From NCBI GenBank assembly GCA_963965975.1, contig OZ014425.1, positions 5,159,501 through 5,223,500 on the forward strand: 64,000 nt of DNA, read 5' to 3'. This document shows, in pieces, positions 25,501 through 38,321 of this stretch; position 1 is the stretch's first letter, and each line of letters begins with the position of its first letter. A program made the position numbers and the translations under genes. The DNA comes from Xestospongia bergquistia. Lineage: Eukaryota > Porifera > Demospongiae > Haplosclerida > Petrosiidae. The notes under the pieces are model-generated. The model was given only the letters and a program-made list of their open reading frames with translations, was not told where the DNA came from and searched no databases.

Positions 25501-28012
25501 TCATACTAGATTTGCTTGCTTCATTGTATGTCATATCTGAACTTGTTAGACTAGTCATACTAGAACTGATTGTTATATCAGAACTAGTTAAACTAGTTTC
25601 AGTGGTTGAAGTACTGGTTGTACTAGGGCTGATAGTTTTAGTGGATGCTATATTATCTGCGGTCAGACTGGCCATACTTGCTTCAGTGAGTGCAATACTG
25701 GTAAGACTGGTCATACTAGATTGGATTGTTATATCAGAACTGGTCAAACTGGTTTCTTTTGGTGCAATGCTGGTCAAACTGGTTATATTAGGGCTGCTTG
25801 TATCAGTGGTTGTTATATATTTTATACTTGTTTCACTCATTGTAATACTGGTCATACTGGTTATACTTGTTACTGAGGGTTCAATACTAGAGGTTGTTAC
25901 AGTAGTTGATGATATGTCACAATGATAGGAGAGAGAAAGATTAGCACTACGTGGTAATGACCCATTTCCATTATCAAACATTAATGTACTCTTATTAGTA
26001 CATAATGATTGAGATATATTCCAATTATAAAGACTCCAAGATCTACAAAGAGATATTATAACATAATATGAAGAGATAGTACTCACTCATTCTTATAACA
26101 TAACTCATATTGCTCCAATGTTATATTGACTTGACTAAGACTCCAGATATCTTTATTAATAGTATAGTTCTCTTGTATCCAACTCAATGAGAATTCACTG
26201 ATATTATTATTAAGACATGTTGTAATTAATGTATTCTGACTATTACTAGGAGAGTATATTGGAACATTATATAAACTACTACCATTAAAATAAGACCAGT
26301 ATTTGTTACCCACTGGTACAAAATATGCCAAAGGTGATGAGGTATCTTCAGTATGTAGAGAGAGAAGGATAACATTAGGTGATGTATCAGTACATGGACT
26401 AGGTCCAATGAATTGAGTTAATTGAAGTAAGAAACTTATAAATCTGAGAAGAAAGAAATATATTCTATTTATTGATATATAAAGACATTACTTACATTAT
26501 ATTGTCATTATTATTACAAATATTCTCTTTATAAGTAGTAGGTGAAGAAGATAGAGTAACAGGTGTAATAACTTGAAGATCTAACATTGGGGATGTTGCT
26601 TGACGACTTCCTGTATGTTTATAGTCAGGACCACCAGTAAAATAAAGACATCCATTTGAACTATCACATTCACTAGAGTTAAATGAGATAGTTGAGTTAA
26701 CAAGATCCCATCCAGGAGTTTCTCCATTATTAAAGTCTTGTTGATATATGTGTCGATAACATCCATTGTGTTGTAGAGATATACTGATGTTGTCTAACGC
26801 CCACACATCACAATTAGCATGATTTGCTCTGTATGTCTGATTCCATGCAAAACGTACTGTTTGATTTAACAGTAGATCATTGTTAATAGTAATGTTATAA
26901 AGATATGGTCCAACAGCTGATGAGGCAGTAAATGGGACAATATATGTAGTAGTATCATATATTAAATTAAGGAATGATGAGTTAATGGGGATCACTGTGG
27001 GAATACGCATATTATTTTTAGGTGCTGTTCCATATACATAATAGAAATGAAGTGGAACAACTGTAGTATTGTCTATTAATGCTTTAATGAGAACACCTTC
27101 ATTTTGTACAGCTAATGTTAAACATGATTCTAAAGATGGATTTGCTGTATATTTAAGAACTAATGAGTATTTTAGGTCACTAGAGAGAGAGAGAGAGAAG
27201 TCAATGATGTTACTATAATTATATAAACATACATGGCACCATGTGTTTGTGTGGGGGTAAGAGGTAGACATTGTTGTTTATCTTCTGGACATATTCCTGG
27301 CTGTACTACAATAGCAGCAGAGTTAGCAGTAATATCATTGATAAAACTACTTCCAATGATGATACTAATATCAATTGACTGAACTCTGATAGGTTGTGTC
27401 AGATATATCCTAGTTGTATTAGTTGCACAGAATAGACTGTTATAAACTGAAGTATTAAATAGTTGGGAAGAACTAAGGGAAAAGGTGAGTTTTGTTTTTA
27501 AACAGTTAGGGAGACATACTGTACTCACTTGAAGGAGAAAGGTGTATTATAATTATCATTGAGTGTAAAAGTAACATTGTTAGTATTATTAATACAGTCA
27601 CATGTTTCTCCTGCAGCTAATTCTAGCCTAAACTGAACTTGAGTATCTTCTTGAACCAGTAAACTGACATTTTGATGTGAACTACAATCACCTAAAGAGA
27701 GAGAGTAGGTGTGTGTGAGTGTATGTGTTTGTATCTGGTCTTATTACTGACCAATATAGTAATAGTCAAGGTACCAGTTGGAGAAGAATGTCTCTTCAGA
27801 TTTCATATATCTGCTAGAAAGCTGTACAATAGGAGGGAGATTGCTACAAACAGAACTGTATCTGATGTTAAATGTTGCAGTACTACAAAAAAGAAAGACA
27901 GTCTCTTAACTAGAAATAACTATTGACCAACTTACAGTTTGATATCAAAGCCACTAACCAATGAATGATATATTGAGAACAGTAGCACAGTCTGTAGATG
28001 TAAGTTAGCCAT
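22518..28012 (-). CDS. Adhesion GPCR gene 5, longest Reelin-like ectodomain
   Basis: ATG at 28012, signal peptide MANLHLQTVLLFSIYHSLVS, unrelated to that of genes 6-9. Exons then encode an extra N-terminal region (TATFNIRYSSVCSNLPP, WYLDYYYIGDC; then a Cys-containing segment with GETCDCINN) not seen in other copies. Next come two Reelin-subrepeat-like segments: one ending VRFAWNQ, VWALDNISI, followed by YQQDFNN, GWDLVNS, CLYFTGG, RQATSP, and one ending SLSWIQENY, IWSLSQVNITL. An irregular Thr/Ser stalk of about 150 residues leads to HRM. GAIN exons are of the gene 2-4 type, GPS reads WSTNGCGIISQE with HLTHFAIL, and the tail matches gene 3. The ectodomain is thus genes 6-9 type on a gene 2-4 type body. 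Confidence 0.82.
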
Positions 28013-28509
28013 TATGCTTACTTAGTAGTGTGAGAAAGGAAGATTTATCAAAACACTGTTATAGTATGTGTGTAATGAACTATGTACTGTGAACTATGTA
28101 ACCTGTTGACTTTACAGCTAACATAAACAAACTGTTAGTAATGGTGCACAATTAACACTTGACATTGATGGCGTCAGTTATCTCCTCCATATTTTGACTG
28201 GTAATAATAATAATAAACAAACTTGTTTATCTTGTTAGACCAGACCAGTAAGTGAATTGATCCAGGACACACTCCAAGTGAGAGAGGATAGAAATATAAA
28301 AATTGTTCATTGTAGCAGTTTTTATTTCCTTATAATAACACTATAAATACAATGACATAAACAATTAATACAATACAACATTAGATATATTATAATATAA
28401 TATTAGTCATTAAAGATATTAATATCATATTGATAAAAAATTAAATCAGGTATTTTATTACAGCAATCTTCTTAATTTTTACTTAATAATTTCAAATGAT
28501 TATTATAAA
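28013..28509. other. Spacer between GPCR genes 5 and 6
   Basis: About 500 bp. 28013-28215 is the gene 5 upstream region. 28220-28509 is nearly the same as 18250-18553 (3' flank of gene 4), beginning ttatcttgttagaccagacc. This shared flank ties genes 4 and 6 together. No gene seen. Confidence 0.65.
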
Positions 28510-31500
28510 TTAAGTTATTATCTCAGCCCCTTCATTAGTGTATGATAATGAAAGTTCAATTTCTTTATTTTGATTATCATCATTCAATGTAGATTTCTCT
28601 AATGTATCTACATTACTCTCTAAAAATAAACAATGGATCAATAGTTATATAATGGATATATACCATCAAATGTTCCAAGAGTATATTGTCCATAGATATT
28701 ACCAGTAGGAACTGATCCTACACTATTTTTACCACTAACCTGTAAACAAATAAGTGTTATGATGTCATTATGACATCATTGCAACTTACTGATGTCCCCA
28801 TTAAAGTTAATTTGGTTAAAGATAGTTTACTGAGAAATTGATAGTTATTTTGTTTGTTATGCCACCATCTTAAGTAAGCCTCTCTTACCTGTATATGTGT
28901 GTGTGTGTGTGACATTTATCTACTACTAGTAATAAATAGATACTTACATGTTTAGATAGAGGGACATAAAGTATGAAGATAATAATACCTTGACCAGCAA
29001 TAAAGACTGTCATTATATATGCAATGAACAGTAATTTATCAGTAAAGAAAAGAACATTAGCTAGCCATCCTATACCCATCACTATAGTAAGTGATATAGA
29101 TGCTTTCAACCAATGTCTGCAGGAAAATACTAATACACAATATTATAATATAATACATCTTACTTGATATTATCAACTTTAGTTTTATTCAGTTGTGATA
29201 TTTGATGTCTTCTCATTATAACAATAGACATGATGAAGAACCCAATATTGACCTGATAATGGAACATTAGATTTGACTCTCCATCCATTCATCCATTAAA
29301 CTTACTAGTAGTATTAAGATAACTGGTATAATAAATGACCATATAAATCTACTCTCATAATTTAACCAACATCTATAAAATGTTTATTATCATTAAATAA
29401 TTATATAACTACTATTACTAACGCAACCAGTTTGTCATTCTCGTATAACAAGTAATGGCTGTGGTTTACATCAGTACCAACAAGATATCCAATAGGTACT
29501 ATAATTAACATATATACTCCAGGAATACCTGAATACAATAATAGTTAGAACTAATAAATTAATTAATATAATTAACATACCATAACTCAATAGTGTAAAA
29601 CATATTATGTAACGTTTAGGATGTTTAATGAAAACCCTAACAAGAGCAACATATAAGACCACACCCTCCATTAACATCCACATAAATGTCACTAGAAACA
29701 TGTACTGCAGTACTACAGCTATTGATGAACACACATACTAAATGACAGTAACAATCACATGACAGTCACATGACTACATACCCAATACTTGGTTTGTTCA
29801 ATACCCACTACAAATAGAAGTTGTCCTATTAATAAATTACTACATAACATAACATGAATATAGTTCCTCATACTCCACAGTGATCTATGGACATATATAC
29901 TATCACTGATATATATGTGTGTGTATCTTACCTCATACAAAGATAGGTCAATATTGTCAGTAACATACATATCATAGAGATAGGTAATAACACAACTCCT
30001 ATAGTTTGAAGGATCTTACGATCTTTATCACTAACCTATAAAATGGACAGTTATATATACAGACATACTCACAGACATACTGGTACTCCTGGACTAAGTA
30101 GAATAGCAAAGTGTGTTAGATGATCACATTGACATCTTATTGTTGAACCATCTTGACTAATAAGACTACACCCATTAGTGCTCCACTCACCACTTGGTAA
30201 TCTTATATCAGATCTAATAGGAGATATAATACACTCAATATATTATTGATAGAATTATATACAATTTAAACTGCCAATATACACAAGATATATTATCACT
30301 ACTTGATATCTGTGTAGAGGAAGAAGAGATATGGTTGCTATGACAACTGAGCATGTCTTCATATACCTGTTGACTAGACAAGTTAAACAAGATGTTAACT
30401 GGTGTAGTCAGATCTGTTATAGAACAGTCTGTACAATTAGTAGAAGAGAGAACTGGAGATATGATAGATTGGTTAGGATCATCAGGAGGTAACCATCTTG
30501 ATAAATTTTGGTAGTAAAATGAAGCTATTTTAACTGGTAAATTATCAAATATATCAGGAGGTAATGTAATAGAATTATTATTAACAGATATTGCTTGAAT
30601 TGGACCAGTTAGTGTTGTAATCTCTTTAACAGTAAATGCTATATATATAAGAGAGACATAGAGTATACAACTAATATATATATATATATATACCTACCAA
30701 TAGTATCTCCTATCATCTGTAGTCCTGTAGTATTATAGAGATATAGTGCAAATAGATCTAATGTTAGGAGGAGTTGACTACCAATAGATTGCCTCTTATC
30801 CTGTAATTAATAATAAAATTATTATTAATTAATGATATATTTACCTCATTATTAGGAATGGTCTTGTTTGTCAGTATATTATTAACAACATTATTAAAAT
30901 TCTATAATAATATAATAAATTGTAATTAATTACAGGATATTGTACATACCTTAGTGAAATTAATTGAAACAGGTTCTGGTGACTGGTTTAACTGGTTATT
31001 AATAATAGTAGACAATAAGAAAATAGTTTCATCAACTGTTATATCTTCATTATTTTCATTTAATATTTTCAAAGCTGTTATAGAAGAACTATTGATCTGT
31101 GTATGTAATAGAATGAGAGATGATATTACAAATTATATTAGTACTATACTTTTGATAATATAGTATTAAATTGTTTACTAGTAAAACAATAAATACTATC
31201 ATCCCAGTTACCATCTTGTTTACATAGTCTGGTACCTGTTAGAGAGGATTAGAATGTAAGGAGAAGTTATCATTTACCATTAACAGTTCCTTTATAACAG
31301 TAAAAACCAGTAACATTATGACCTGGTAGTGTCTCTGGCCATATACCATCAGTAGAACAAGTTATAGGAGTTGGAGATGGCGTAGATATGATGTTTGTAC
31401 TCCTCATACTGGTCATACTTGTTTCAGTAATACTGGTCATACTGGATTTGCTTGTTTCAGTGGATGTCATGTCTGAACTGGTTAGACTGGTCATACTAGA

Positions 31501-34150
31501 ACTGATTGCTATATCAGAACTGGTTAAACTGGTTTCAGTAGGTAAAGTACTGCTTGTACTAGAGTTGATAGTTTCAGTGGACGTTATATCAACTGTGTTA
31601 AGACTGGTCATACTAAAACTGATTGTTATATCAGAACTGGTTAAACTGGTTTCAGTAGGTAAAGTACTGCTTGTACTAGAGTCGATAGTTTCAGTGGACA
31701 TTATATCAACTGTGTTAAGACTGGTCATACTAAAACTGATTGTTATATCAGAACTGGTTAAACTGGTTTCAGTAGGTAAAGTACTGCTTGTACTAGAGTT
31801 GATAGTTTCAGTGGACGTTATATCAACTGTGTTAAGACTGGTCATACTAAAACTGATTGTTATATCAGAACTGGTTAAACTGGTTTCAGTAGGTAAAGTA
31901 CTGCTTGTACTAGAGTCGATAGTTTCAGTGGACATTATATCAACTGTGTTAAGACTGGTCATACTAAAACTGATTGTTATATCAGAACTGGTTAAACTGG
32001 TTTCAGTAGGTAAAGTACTGCTTGTACTAGAGTTGATAGTTTCAGTGGACGTTATATCAACTGTGTTAAGACTGGTCATACTAAAACTGATTGTTATATC
32101 AGAACTGGTTAAACTGGTTTCAGTAGGTAAAGTACTGCTTGTACTAGAGTCGATAGTTTCAGTGGACGTTATATCAACCGTGTTAAGACTGGTCATACTA
32201 AAACTGATTGTTATATCAGAACTGGTTAAACTGGTTTCAGTAGGTAAAGTACTGCTTGTACTAGAGTCGATAGTTTCAGTGGACGTTATATCAACCGTGT
32301 TAAGACTGGTCATACTAAAACTGATTGTTATATCAGAACTGGTTAAACTGGTTTCAGTAGGTAAAGTACTGCTTGTACTAGAGTCGATAGTTTCAGTGGA
32401 CGTTATATCAACCATGTTAAGACTGGTCATACTAAAACTGATTGTTATATCAGAACTGGTTAAACTGGTTTCAGTAGGTAAAGTACTGCTTGTACTAGAG
32501 TCGATAGTTTCAGTGGACGTTATATCAACCGTGTTAAGACTGGTCATACTAAAACTGATTGTTATATCAGAACTGGTTAAACTGGTTTCAGTAGGTAAAG
32601 TACTGCTTGTACTAGAGTCAATAGTTTCAGTGGACATTATATCAGTTGTGGTCAGATCAGTTATACTTGTTTCACTCATTGTAATACTGGTCATACTGGT
32701 TATACTTGTTACTGAGGGTTCAATACTAGAGGCTGCTACAATAGTTGATGATATGTCACAATGATAGGAGAGAGAAAGATTAGCACTACGTGGTAATGAC
32801 CCATTTCCATTATCAAACAATAATGTACTCTTATTAGTACATAATGATTGGGATATATTCCCATTATAAAGACTCCAAGATCTACAAAGAGATATTATAA
32901 CATAATATAAAGAGATAGTACTCACTCATTCTTATAACATAACTCATATTGTTCCAATGTTATATTGACTTGACTAAGACTCCAGATATCTTTATTAATA
33001 GTATAGTTCTCTTGTATCCAACTCAATGAGAATTCACTGATATTATTATTAAGACATGTTGTAATTAATGTATTCTGACTACTACTAGGAGAGTATATTG
33101 GAACATTATATAAACTACTACCATTAAAATAAGACCAGTATTTGTTACCCACTGGTACAAAATATGCCAAAGGTGATGAGGTATCTTCAGTATGTAGAGA
33201 GAGAAGGATAGCATCAGGTGATGTATCAGTACATGGACCAGGTCCAATGAATTCAGTTAATTGAAGTAAGAAACTTATAATTCTGAGAAGAAAGCAATAT
33301 ATTCTATTTATTGATATATAAAGACATTACTTACATTATATTGTCATTATTATTACAAATATTCTCTTTATAAGTAGTAGGTGAAGATGATAGAGTAACA
33401 GGTGTAATAACTTGAAGATCTAATATTGGGGATGTTGCTTGACGACTTCCTATATGTGTATAGTCAGGACCACCAGTAAAATAAAGACATCCATTGTAAC
33501 TATCACATTCATTAGAGTTAAATGAGATAGTTGAGTTAACAAGATCCCAACCAGGGGTTTCCCCATTATTAAAGTCTTGTTGATAAATGTGTCGATAACA
33601 TCCATTGTGTTGTAGAGATATACTGATGTTGTCTAACGCCCACACATCACAATTAGCATGATTTGCAAAGTATGTCTGATTCCACGCAAAACGTATTGTT
33701 TGATTTAACAGTAGATCATTGTTAATAGTAATTTTATAAAGATATGGTCCAACAGCTGATGAGGCAGTAAATGGGACAGTATATGTAGTAGTATCATATA
33801 TTAAATTAAGGAATGATGAGTTGATGGAGGTCACTGTGGGAATACGTCCATCGTTTTTAGCTTTTTTTCCATTTACATAATAGAAATGAAGTGGAACAAC
33901 TGTAGTATTGTCTATTAATGCTTTAATAAGAACACCTTCATTTTGTTTAAGTAATGATGAACAAGGATAAGTATTATCACGTGTATACTTGAGAACTAGT
34001 GAGAATTCTAGGATACTGAGAGAGAGAGAGAGTATTATATTAGTACTAATATATGACTTACATTTTAACATCTCCACTTGATGTTCCTGTACTATCTTCA
34101 GTTGACAGATAAAGAAGAGACAAGAGACAGAGACACACACCAGGATACAT
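28510..34150 (-). CDS. Adhesion GPCR gene 6, longest repetitive stalk
   Basis: ATG at 34150, signal peptide MYPGVCLCLLSLLYLSTE. The first ectodomain exon follows a (CT)n polypyrimidine tract and reads ILEFSLVLKYTRDN. Two Reelin-like segments follow (IRFAWNQ, VWALDNISI; DFNNGETPGWDLVNST; SLSWIQENY, IWSLSQVNI). The stalk exon (31270-32925) includes ten 39-residue Ser/Thr repeats, about 400 residues. A single HRM, GAIN with the NNVVNNILTNKTIPNNE exon type, GPS (SQDGSTVRCQC) and 7TM (about 28945-30050) are complete. The tail ends TNEGAEIIT. The HRM first-half exon is preceded by TPSPTPITCSTDG as elsewhere. Confidence 0.87.
31560..32655 (-). repeat. 117-bp coding repeats of the gene 6 stalk
   Basis: Ten units of 117 bp encode 39 residues each (TETIDSSTSSTLPTETSLTS then SDITISFSMTSLNTVDITS). 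Alternate units differ at the same two places (DITS then INSS versus DIMS then IDSS), so part of the run has a 234-bp higher-order period from duplication of unit pairs. Nucleotide identity between units is very high, implying recent expansion or ongoing homogenisation. Confidence 0.92.
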
Positions 34151-34825
34151 GACTAACTCACTTACTGTGAAGATATAAAACTACTGTCAACAAATTATAT
34201 GGTATTAGGTAATTAGATTAAAAGTAATACGTTATATGGAAATAAAATATGACAACATCAATTTAACAACATTTTCGGACATAGCCAAAATGTAATATTA
34301 ACATTGTCATTATAGGTGGTAACCAAATATAATAAATGTCAGTTTAATAAAATATTTGGGTGTAACCAAAACAATATTAGTTAGATGAGAAAAAGACCTG
34401 GGTGTTTGGGTAGATTAGTGTTTTCAATATTCATTTTATTTCACCAAACAAAAAATGTATTAACGCCAAACATTTCAATAGTCAGAGCGACTATCTAATG
34501 CTAACTTTTGTTCATATAAGATATTTAAAGAATTTTGTTTGCAATAGATAAAAATAAGTTTTTAAGAGAAGACATTAAAATAATGCACAATATTTGGGTG
34601 TGGCTCCATAAGAAATAGGATATGACTATATAGCTCTATATGTGAATATTGGAGTGTCTTGGAACAGTCTAGGATATATAACTCAAATGGAATGAAACTC
34701 TTGGAATCATTTCCATTGCAATGTGTGGATGCTATTATAGCACAAGGTCTCAATAAACATAGCTATTGGGCTAAAGGTTGATCACCTAATGATACAATTT
34801 AACATGTCCATATAAATTAATAAGT
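34151..34825. other. Spacer upstream of GPCR gene 6
   Basis: About 670 bp. 34151-34390 resembles the upstream regions of genes 3 and 9 (gtaaccaaaatacaatatta-like segments). The remaining sequence to 34825 has no recognised feature; short open frames here are not supported as genes. Confidence 0.5.
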
Positions 34826-34916
34826 TGTGCTATCAATAAATTACTACATAACATAACATGAATATAGTTCCTCATACTCCACAGTGATCTATGGACATAT
34901 ATACTATCACTGATAT

Positions 34917-35413
34917 AATGTAATTTAAACCAAAGTTTAAATGTGGTTAATGGGGATGGATCTGGGCTATAGCGCGCATGCGCAGTTTACATAAGAGCAC
35001 ATGCCTTACTTGCTAGGCAAGCTAACAGACTTACCCACCCAGCGCTCCCACTAATGGTATAGTTTGGTCCATTTTAACTTCCATCTGACTTCAGATGTGA
35101 CAGAGGATCCGGGCAATGGGTGGAGCACACACTCGCTCCACCCAGTCATATCACCCAAGGACATGCCTCATTTCAGAATTAAGTGATTGGGTCTACCATG
35201 ATTCATTAAGGGATCATTTAGATTGACTAACACCCTAAAAAACTAGAGTAATGCATTTTAATGATTTTATGTGCCCAGCCTGGATCCTCCTTCTCCCATA
35301 CTATACTGTTTCTGGAGAGCAAGGGATCAATAACAAAAATTCTACTTAATGTTAAAGGAAGGGTAAAAGTATGTCGACAAAAACCAGAGCAAACTATTAT
35401 CATATCAGCATTA
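34917..35413. mobile_element. Unclassified ~0.5-kb insertion in the GPCR remnant
   Basis: Intact copies read through this point without a break, so about 497 bp are inserted. The segment is noticeably GC-richer than its surroundings and starts with a short perfect dyad (atttaaac, caaa, gtttaaat at about 34923-34943). It includes gcgcgcatgcgc near 34975 and no long open frame. The flanking atgt at both ends could be a 4-bp target duplication. No clear terminal inverted repeat or tail places it in a family; a non-autonomous DNA element or filler DNA are both possible. Confidence 0.55.
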
Positions 35414-35714
35414 ATGTGTGTGTATCTTACCTCATACAAAGATAGGTCAATATTGTCAGTAACATAGATATCATAGAGATAGGTAATAACACAACTCCTA
35501 TAGTTTGAAGGATCTTATGATCTTTATCACTAACCTATAAAATGGACAGTTATATATATAGACATACTCACAGACATACTGGTACTCCTGGACTAAGTAG
35601 AATAGCAAAGTGTGTTAGATGATCACATTGACATCTTACTGTTGAACTTGACTAATATGATCACGCCCATTAGTCTTCCATGTTATATTAGATCTAACAA
35701 GAGATATAATATAA

Positions 35715-35950
35715 TAATTGACTGATTTAAATGATGTATGGTTATATAGGTTTAATGTAAAATAAACATCAATACTATTTTCCTTATATATTATCAGATA
35801 TTGACTAAACAGTTAATGTTTAGTTAATATCTGATAGTATACACTAGGAATGTAAACAGTATTGATGTTTACTTTCAGTTTGCATCAAATAATTTTCTAC
35901 ATACATAAAATCAGTTATATAATGATATATTAGTTAAATCAACCAATGAA
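35715..35950. mobile_element. MITE with long inverted repeats in the GPCR remnant
   Basis: Inserted in the intron after the GPS exon. The sequence folds on itself: the arms ataaacatcaatact and agtattgatgtttac, and inside them atcagatattgactaaac and gtttagttaatatctgat. The outer ends (ttgactgatttaa, and ttagttaaatcaa) resemble the ends of the elements in genes 7-9. No coding capacity; a non-autonomous DNA transposon is inferred. Confidence 0.75.
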
Positions 35951-36119
35951 TTTATACAATAAATACACTCAATATATTACTGATAGTATTATGTACAATT
36001 CAAACATTTAATGAGGGGTATGTCTTTTTATTGTTCCCTTCATGGACATGACATGATCTTTACCTTATCCTGTTACTATAGAAACAGTGGATGGGAGGTG
36101 TGGTCTTAATAGGAGGCAT

Positions 36120-36840
36120 ACTTTACATTCTCATCTTTAGATCCATCAGGAGTTAAAATAATATCAGGAGTAAATAAATCAAAGTCTGTTTGAGAACTTA
36201 ATGAAAGGGTTTTACCTTGAGTTGTGAATTTAATGAAAAGGTTTTCCTCTCATTTTGTGAGTTTAATGAAGGGTTTTCAGCATCCACTGTGTTGCCTAGG
36301 TAACACAGATAATACAATTATATAGTATGTGTTTATAATATTACTTGTTAGCAAAATTAGAACAAGGTTTTCCACTTAATGTAGTAGCTTGACAAACAGA
36401 GAAATCTATTGATATTCTTAATGACATTATTTTACCAGGATGATCTAATGATAAACTATAATTCCTATTACCAGTAACACCTGTTGATCCATTTGTCTAG
36501 ATAATGGTATATGAAATAGGTACATAATGATAACATGGATTAATTCACCTCTCTATCAGTTTGTATTTTTGTATTTAATATAGCTATGACATGACCAACT
36601 GGTATCTTCCAATGTTCCTGGAATACTTTATCAAAGAGAAACAGAGAAATTACTGAAGACTGTGAAGATAAGTCGGACAGTTTCCATACAGAGAACTTAA
36701 CACCCTAAGTAAAAAACAATATGTTACCATAGCAACATATGTTTCTTCCTTACTTTAGCAGTATCTCTAGGTGGTAATTTATGTATGATAACTCCTATAG
36801 TCACCCAATCACCTTCAATAAGTCAACTCTCATTATGTCA
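36120..36840 (-). pseudogene. MCM10: Relic of MCM10 (OB-fold and zinc-finger exons)
   Basis: On the minus strand, in order: GDWVTIGVIIHKLPPRDTAK, then after an intron GVKFSVWKLSDLSSQSSVIS followed by LFLFDKVFQEHWKIPVGHVI, then YSLSLDHPGKIMS and CQATTLSGKPCSNFANK. This matches the internal OB-fold and first zinc-finger region of animal MCM10 (WVT-G-V, FSIWKL-DL, SLFLFGEVHK, GT-V-ILN, SIDHPQKV, NGEPC). Neither the N-terminus nor the C-terminus is present. With the TRMU relic just to its right, it is a duplicate of the array's left flank from which ALDH5A1 has been lost. Confidence 0.8.
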
Positions 36841-37879
36841 ACATGTCATAATGTCAATCCCCATAATTCCATTCCCATAATGTCAATACATCAACTCCTG
36901 GAATGTCTATATACCAATATATCAATATGCACTAAAATAGGAATCAATTTTTACTGAGACTAAATAATTTTATTAGTGTTAATTATTATTATAACTATTG
37001 TTTGTTTAATAAACTTAAGAGATAGAGGAGGAATTCATGTAGACTGAGTCTGTTACTGAATTCTTTACAATAGAAACACTAGAAGATATAGTAATCAATT
37101 CATTAGTCTCTACTACATAATGTGATTATATTACTACTAGCATATAATATATATATTTCAAGTTTCAAATAAAGACTGTTAGACTTTGCTGAGAATAACT
37201 ACAACTAGTAACATTGCCAGAATCTAACATAGCTACACTCTGACTTTTTTAGAGCATTGAACATATTAATGTTGTGCTTAGTTTGCTGAGGAACCAAATA
37301 ACTATTTTACTTGTCAAGACTACTAATTATCTTTGTCAAACTCTAACATTTACATGTACACTAATACACTCTAATATTATAGGAATGTATTTGATATAAG
37401 TATTGAATATATTCCTAAAATATTGCAGTATGTTGATGTATAATATTTAGATTAGCATACTTCAATGTTCTAGTAAATAGTACGACTACAAAAGATAAAT
37501 TATAGTCTTGAGTGATCAACCGAATTCATTCCCAGAATGCTAGAGTATGATGACATATATGTAAAGATTAGAGAATGGCAATGATGAATTGTAGTTTTGG
37601 GTGGCCAGTTTTAGATCATCAGCCAGCTATGTAAACATCCTGATTAATTTACTCTACTGTTATAGTAAATAGTTTGATTACAATGACAAATTACTGTCTT
37701 CACTTGCCAACAGAATACATTCCAAGAATATTAGAGTGGGTGACGTAAGTGTTAATATTTTATTCAGTTGGCTGATTAGCCAAGTTTGACCATCCAATTC
37801 TACAACTTATATTTGTAGTCATACTCTTTCCTAAAACATTGGAATATACTGATACATTAACTGGAACATAATATTTCTC
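36841..37879. other. Non-coding stretch with degenerate ~200-bp repeats
   Basis: About 1 kb between the MCM10 and TRMU relics. From about 37170 to 37790, diverged copies recur of a motif containing gataaattatagtcttgag, gaattcattcccagaatg and tagagta (compare 37480-37570 with 37676-37755). The period is roughly 200 bp and loose. No gene, RNA or mobile element was recognised. Confidence 0.45.
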
Positions 37880-38230
37880 GATAAACACCACTCTCAGTGA
37901 CATGATATCCCAATATGATGACACACATCCTGAACTTGACGATACTCAGTATCTGAAGTACACACCCCTAATTCATCTTTCTCATCCCAATTAACCATAA
38001 ATACACCCTCTACTTGATATCCTTATAAGAGCAGGATAATGTGATTATTATGAAGATATCTTCACCTTGTCTCTTTAGTAAGAGAGCTCCTACAGTAGAG
38101 TCTACTCCACCTGACATTGCCACAGCTATCTTACTTACTTTACTGCTAAACATTTCAGAACAACCTATTAATTAAATAATAATTATATTACAAATACAAT
38201 ATTACATGTTACTTGCTAACATATATTGTA
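37880..38230 (-). pseudogene. TRMU: Duplicate of TRMU exons 1-2
   Basis: Very close match to 3795-4130: exon 1 with SGGVDSTVGALLLKRQ (38066-38153) and most of exon 2 with GVFMVNWDEKDELGVC, ending around VEF near 37880. Exons 3-10 are missing, so no enzyme can be made. The TRMU upstream sequence continues into the tail of GPCR gene 7 exactly as the true TRMU continues towards gene 1, but with about one minisatellite unit instead of 22. Confidence 0.92.
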
Positions 38231-38321
38231 TTAAATTAATAAAATATTACATGATGTAATAAAGTTGAAATAAAACAGTTGAAGTATATTATATCAAACA
38301 TAATTAACATAATACAGTATA

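Larger units (their letters stand above)
34826..36005 (-). pseudogene. Partial adhesion-GPCR copy (TM2 to GPS), disrupted
   Basis: Homologous to the middle of the array genes only: part of the TM2 exon (LLSNNLLIG end; matching 34836-34916), then after an insertion the TM1 exon (about 35414-35535), the GPS exon (35575-35700) and its intron, ending near 36005. TM3-TM7, tail, GAIN, HRM and signal peptide are absent. The GPS exon lacks about 17 bp relative to functional copies (around the codons for EWSTNG and SQEGS). Two unrelated insertions interrupt it. It is a dead remnant of a tenth unit. Confidence 0.88.

Noticed and set aside
26492-27271. MAM domain as an alternative for the ectodomain
   Set aside because: The W-A-L-D-N-I ending fits MAM too, but the following D-F-N-N, G-W, C-L-Y-F, R-Q-A-T order fits the Reelin subrepeat better. 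Not settled without a profile search.
31388-32764. 458-codon open frame on the plus strand, opposite the gene 6 stalk
   Set aside because: It is the mirror of a stop-free 117-bp repeat on the real strand. Similar mirrors occur at 16041-17012 and 48818-50077. The product is a Val/Leu/Ile repeat with no domain.
34562-34753. 63-codon frame in the spacer upstream of gene 6
   Set aside because: No similarity, no splice partners and no parallel in the other spacers.
35227-35467. Short open frames on both strands in the 0.5-kb insert
   Set aside because: About 70 codons, no recognised domain, and the frames run out into the adjoining GPCR sequence.
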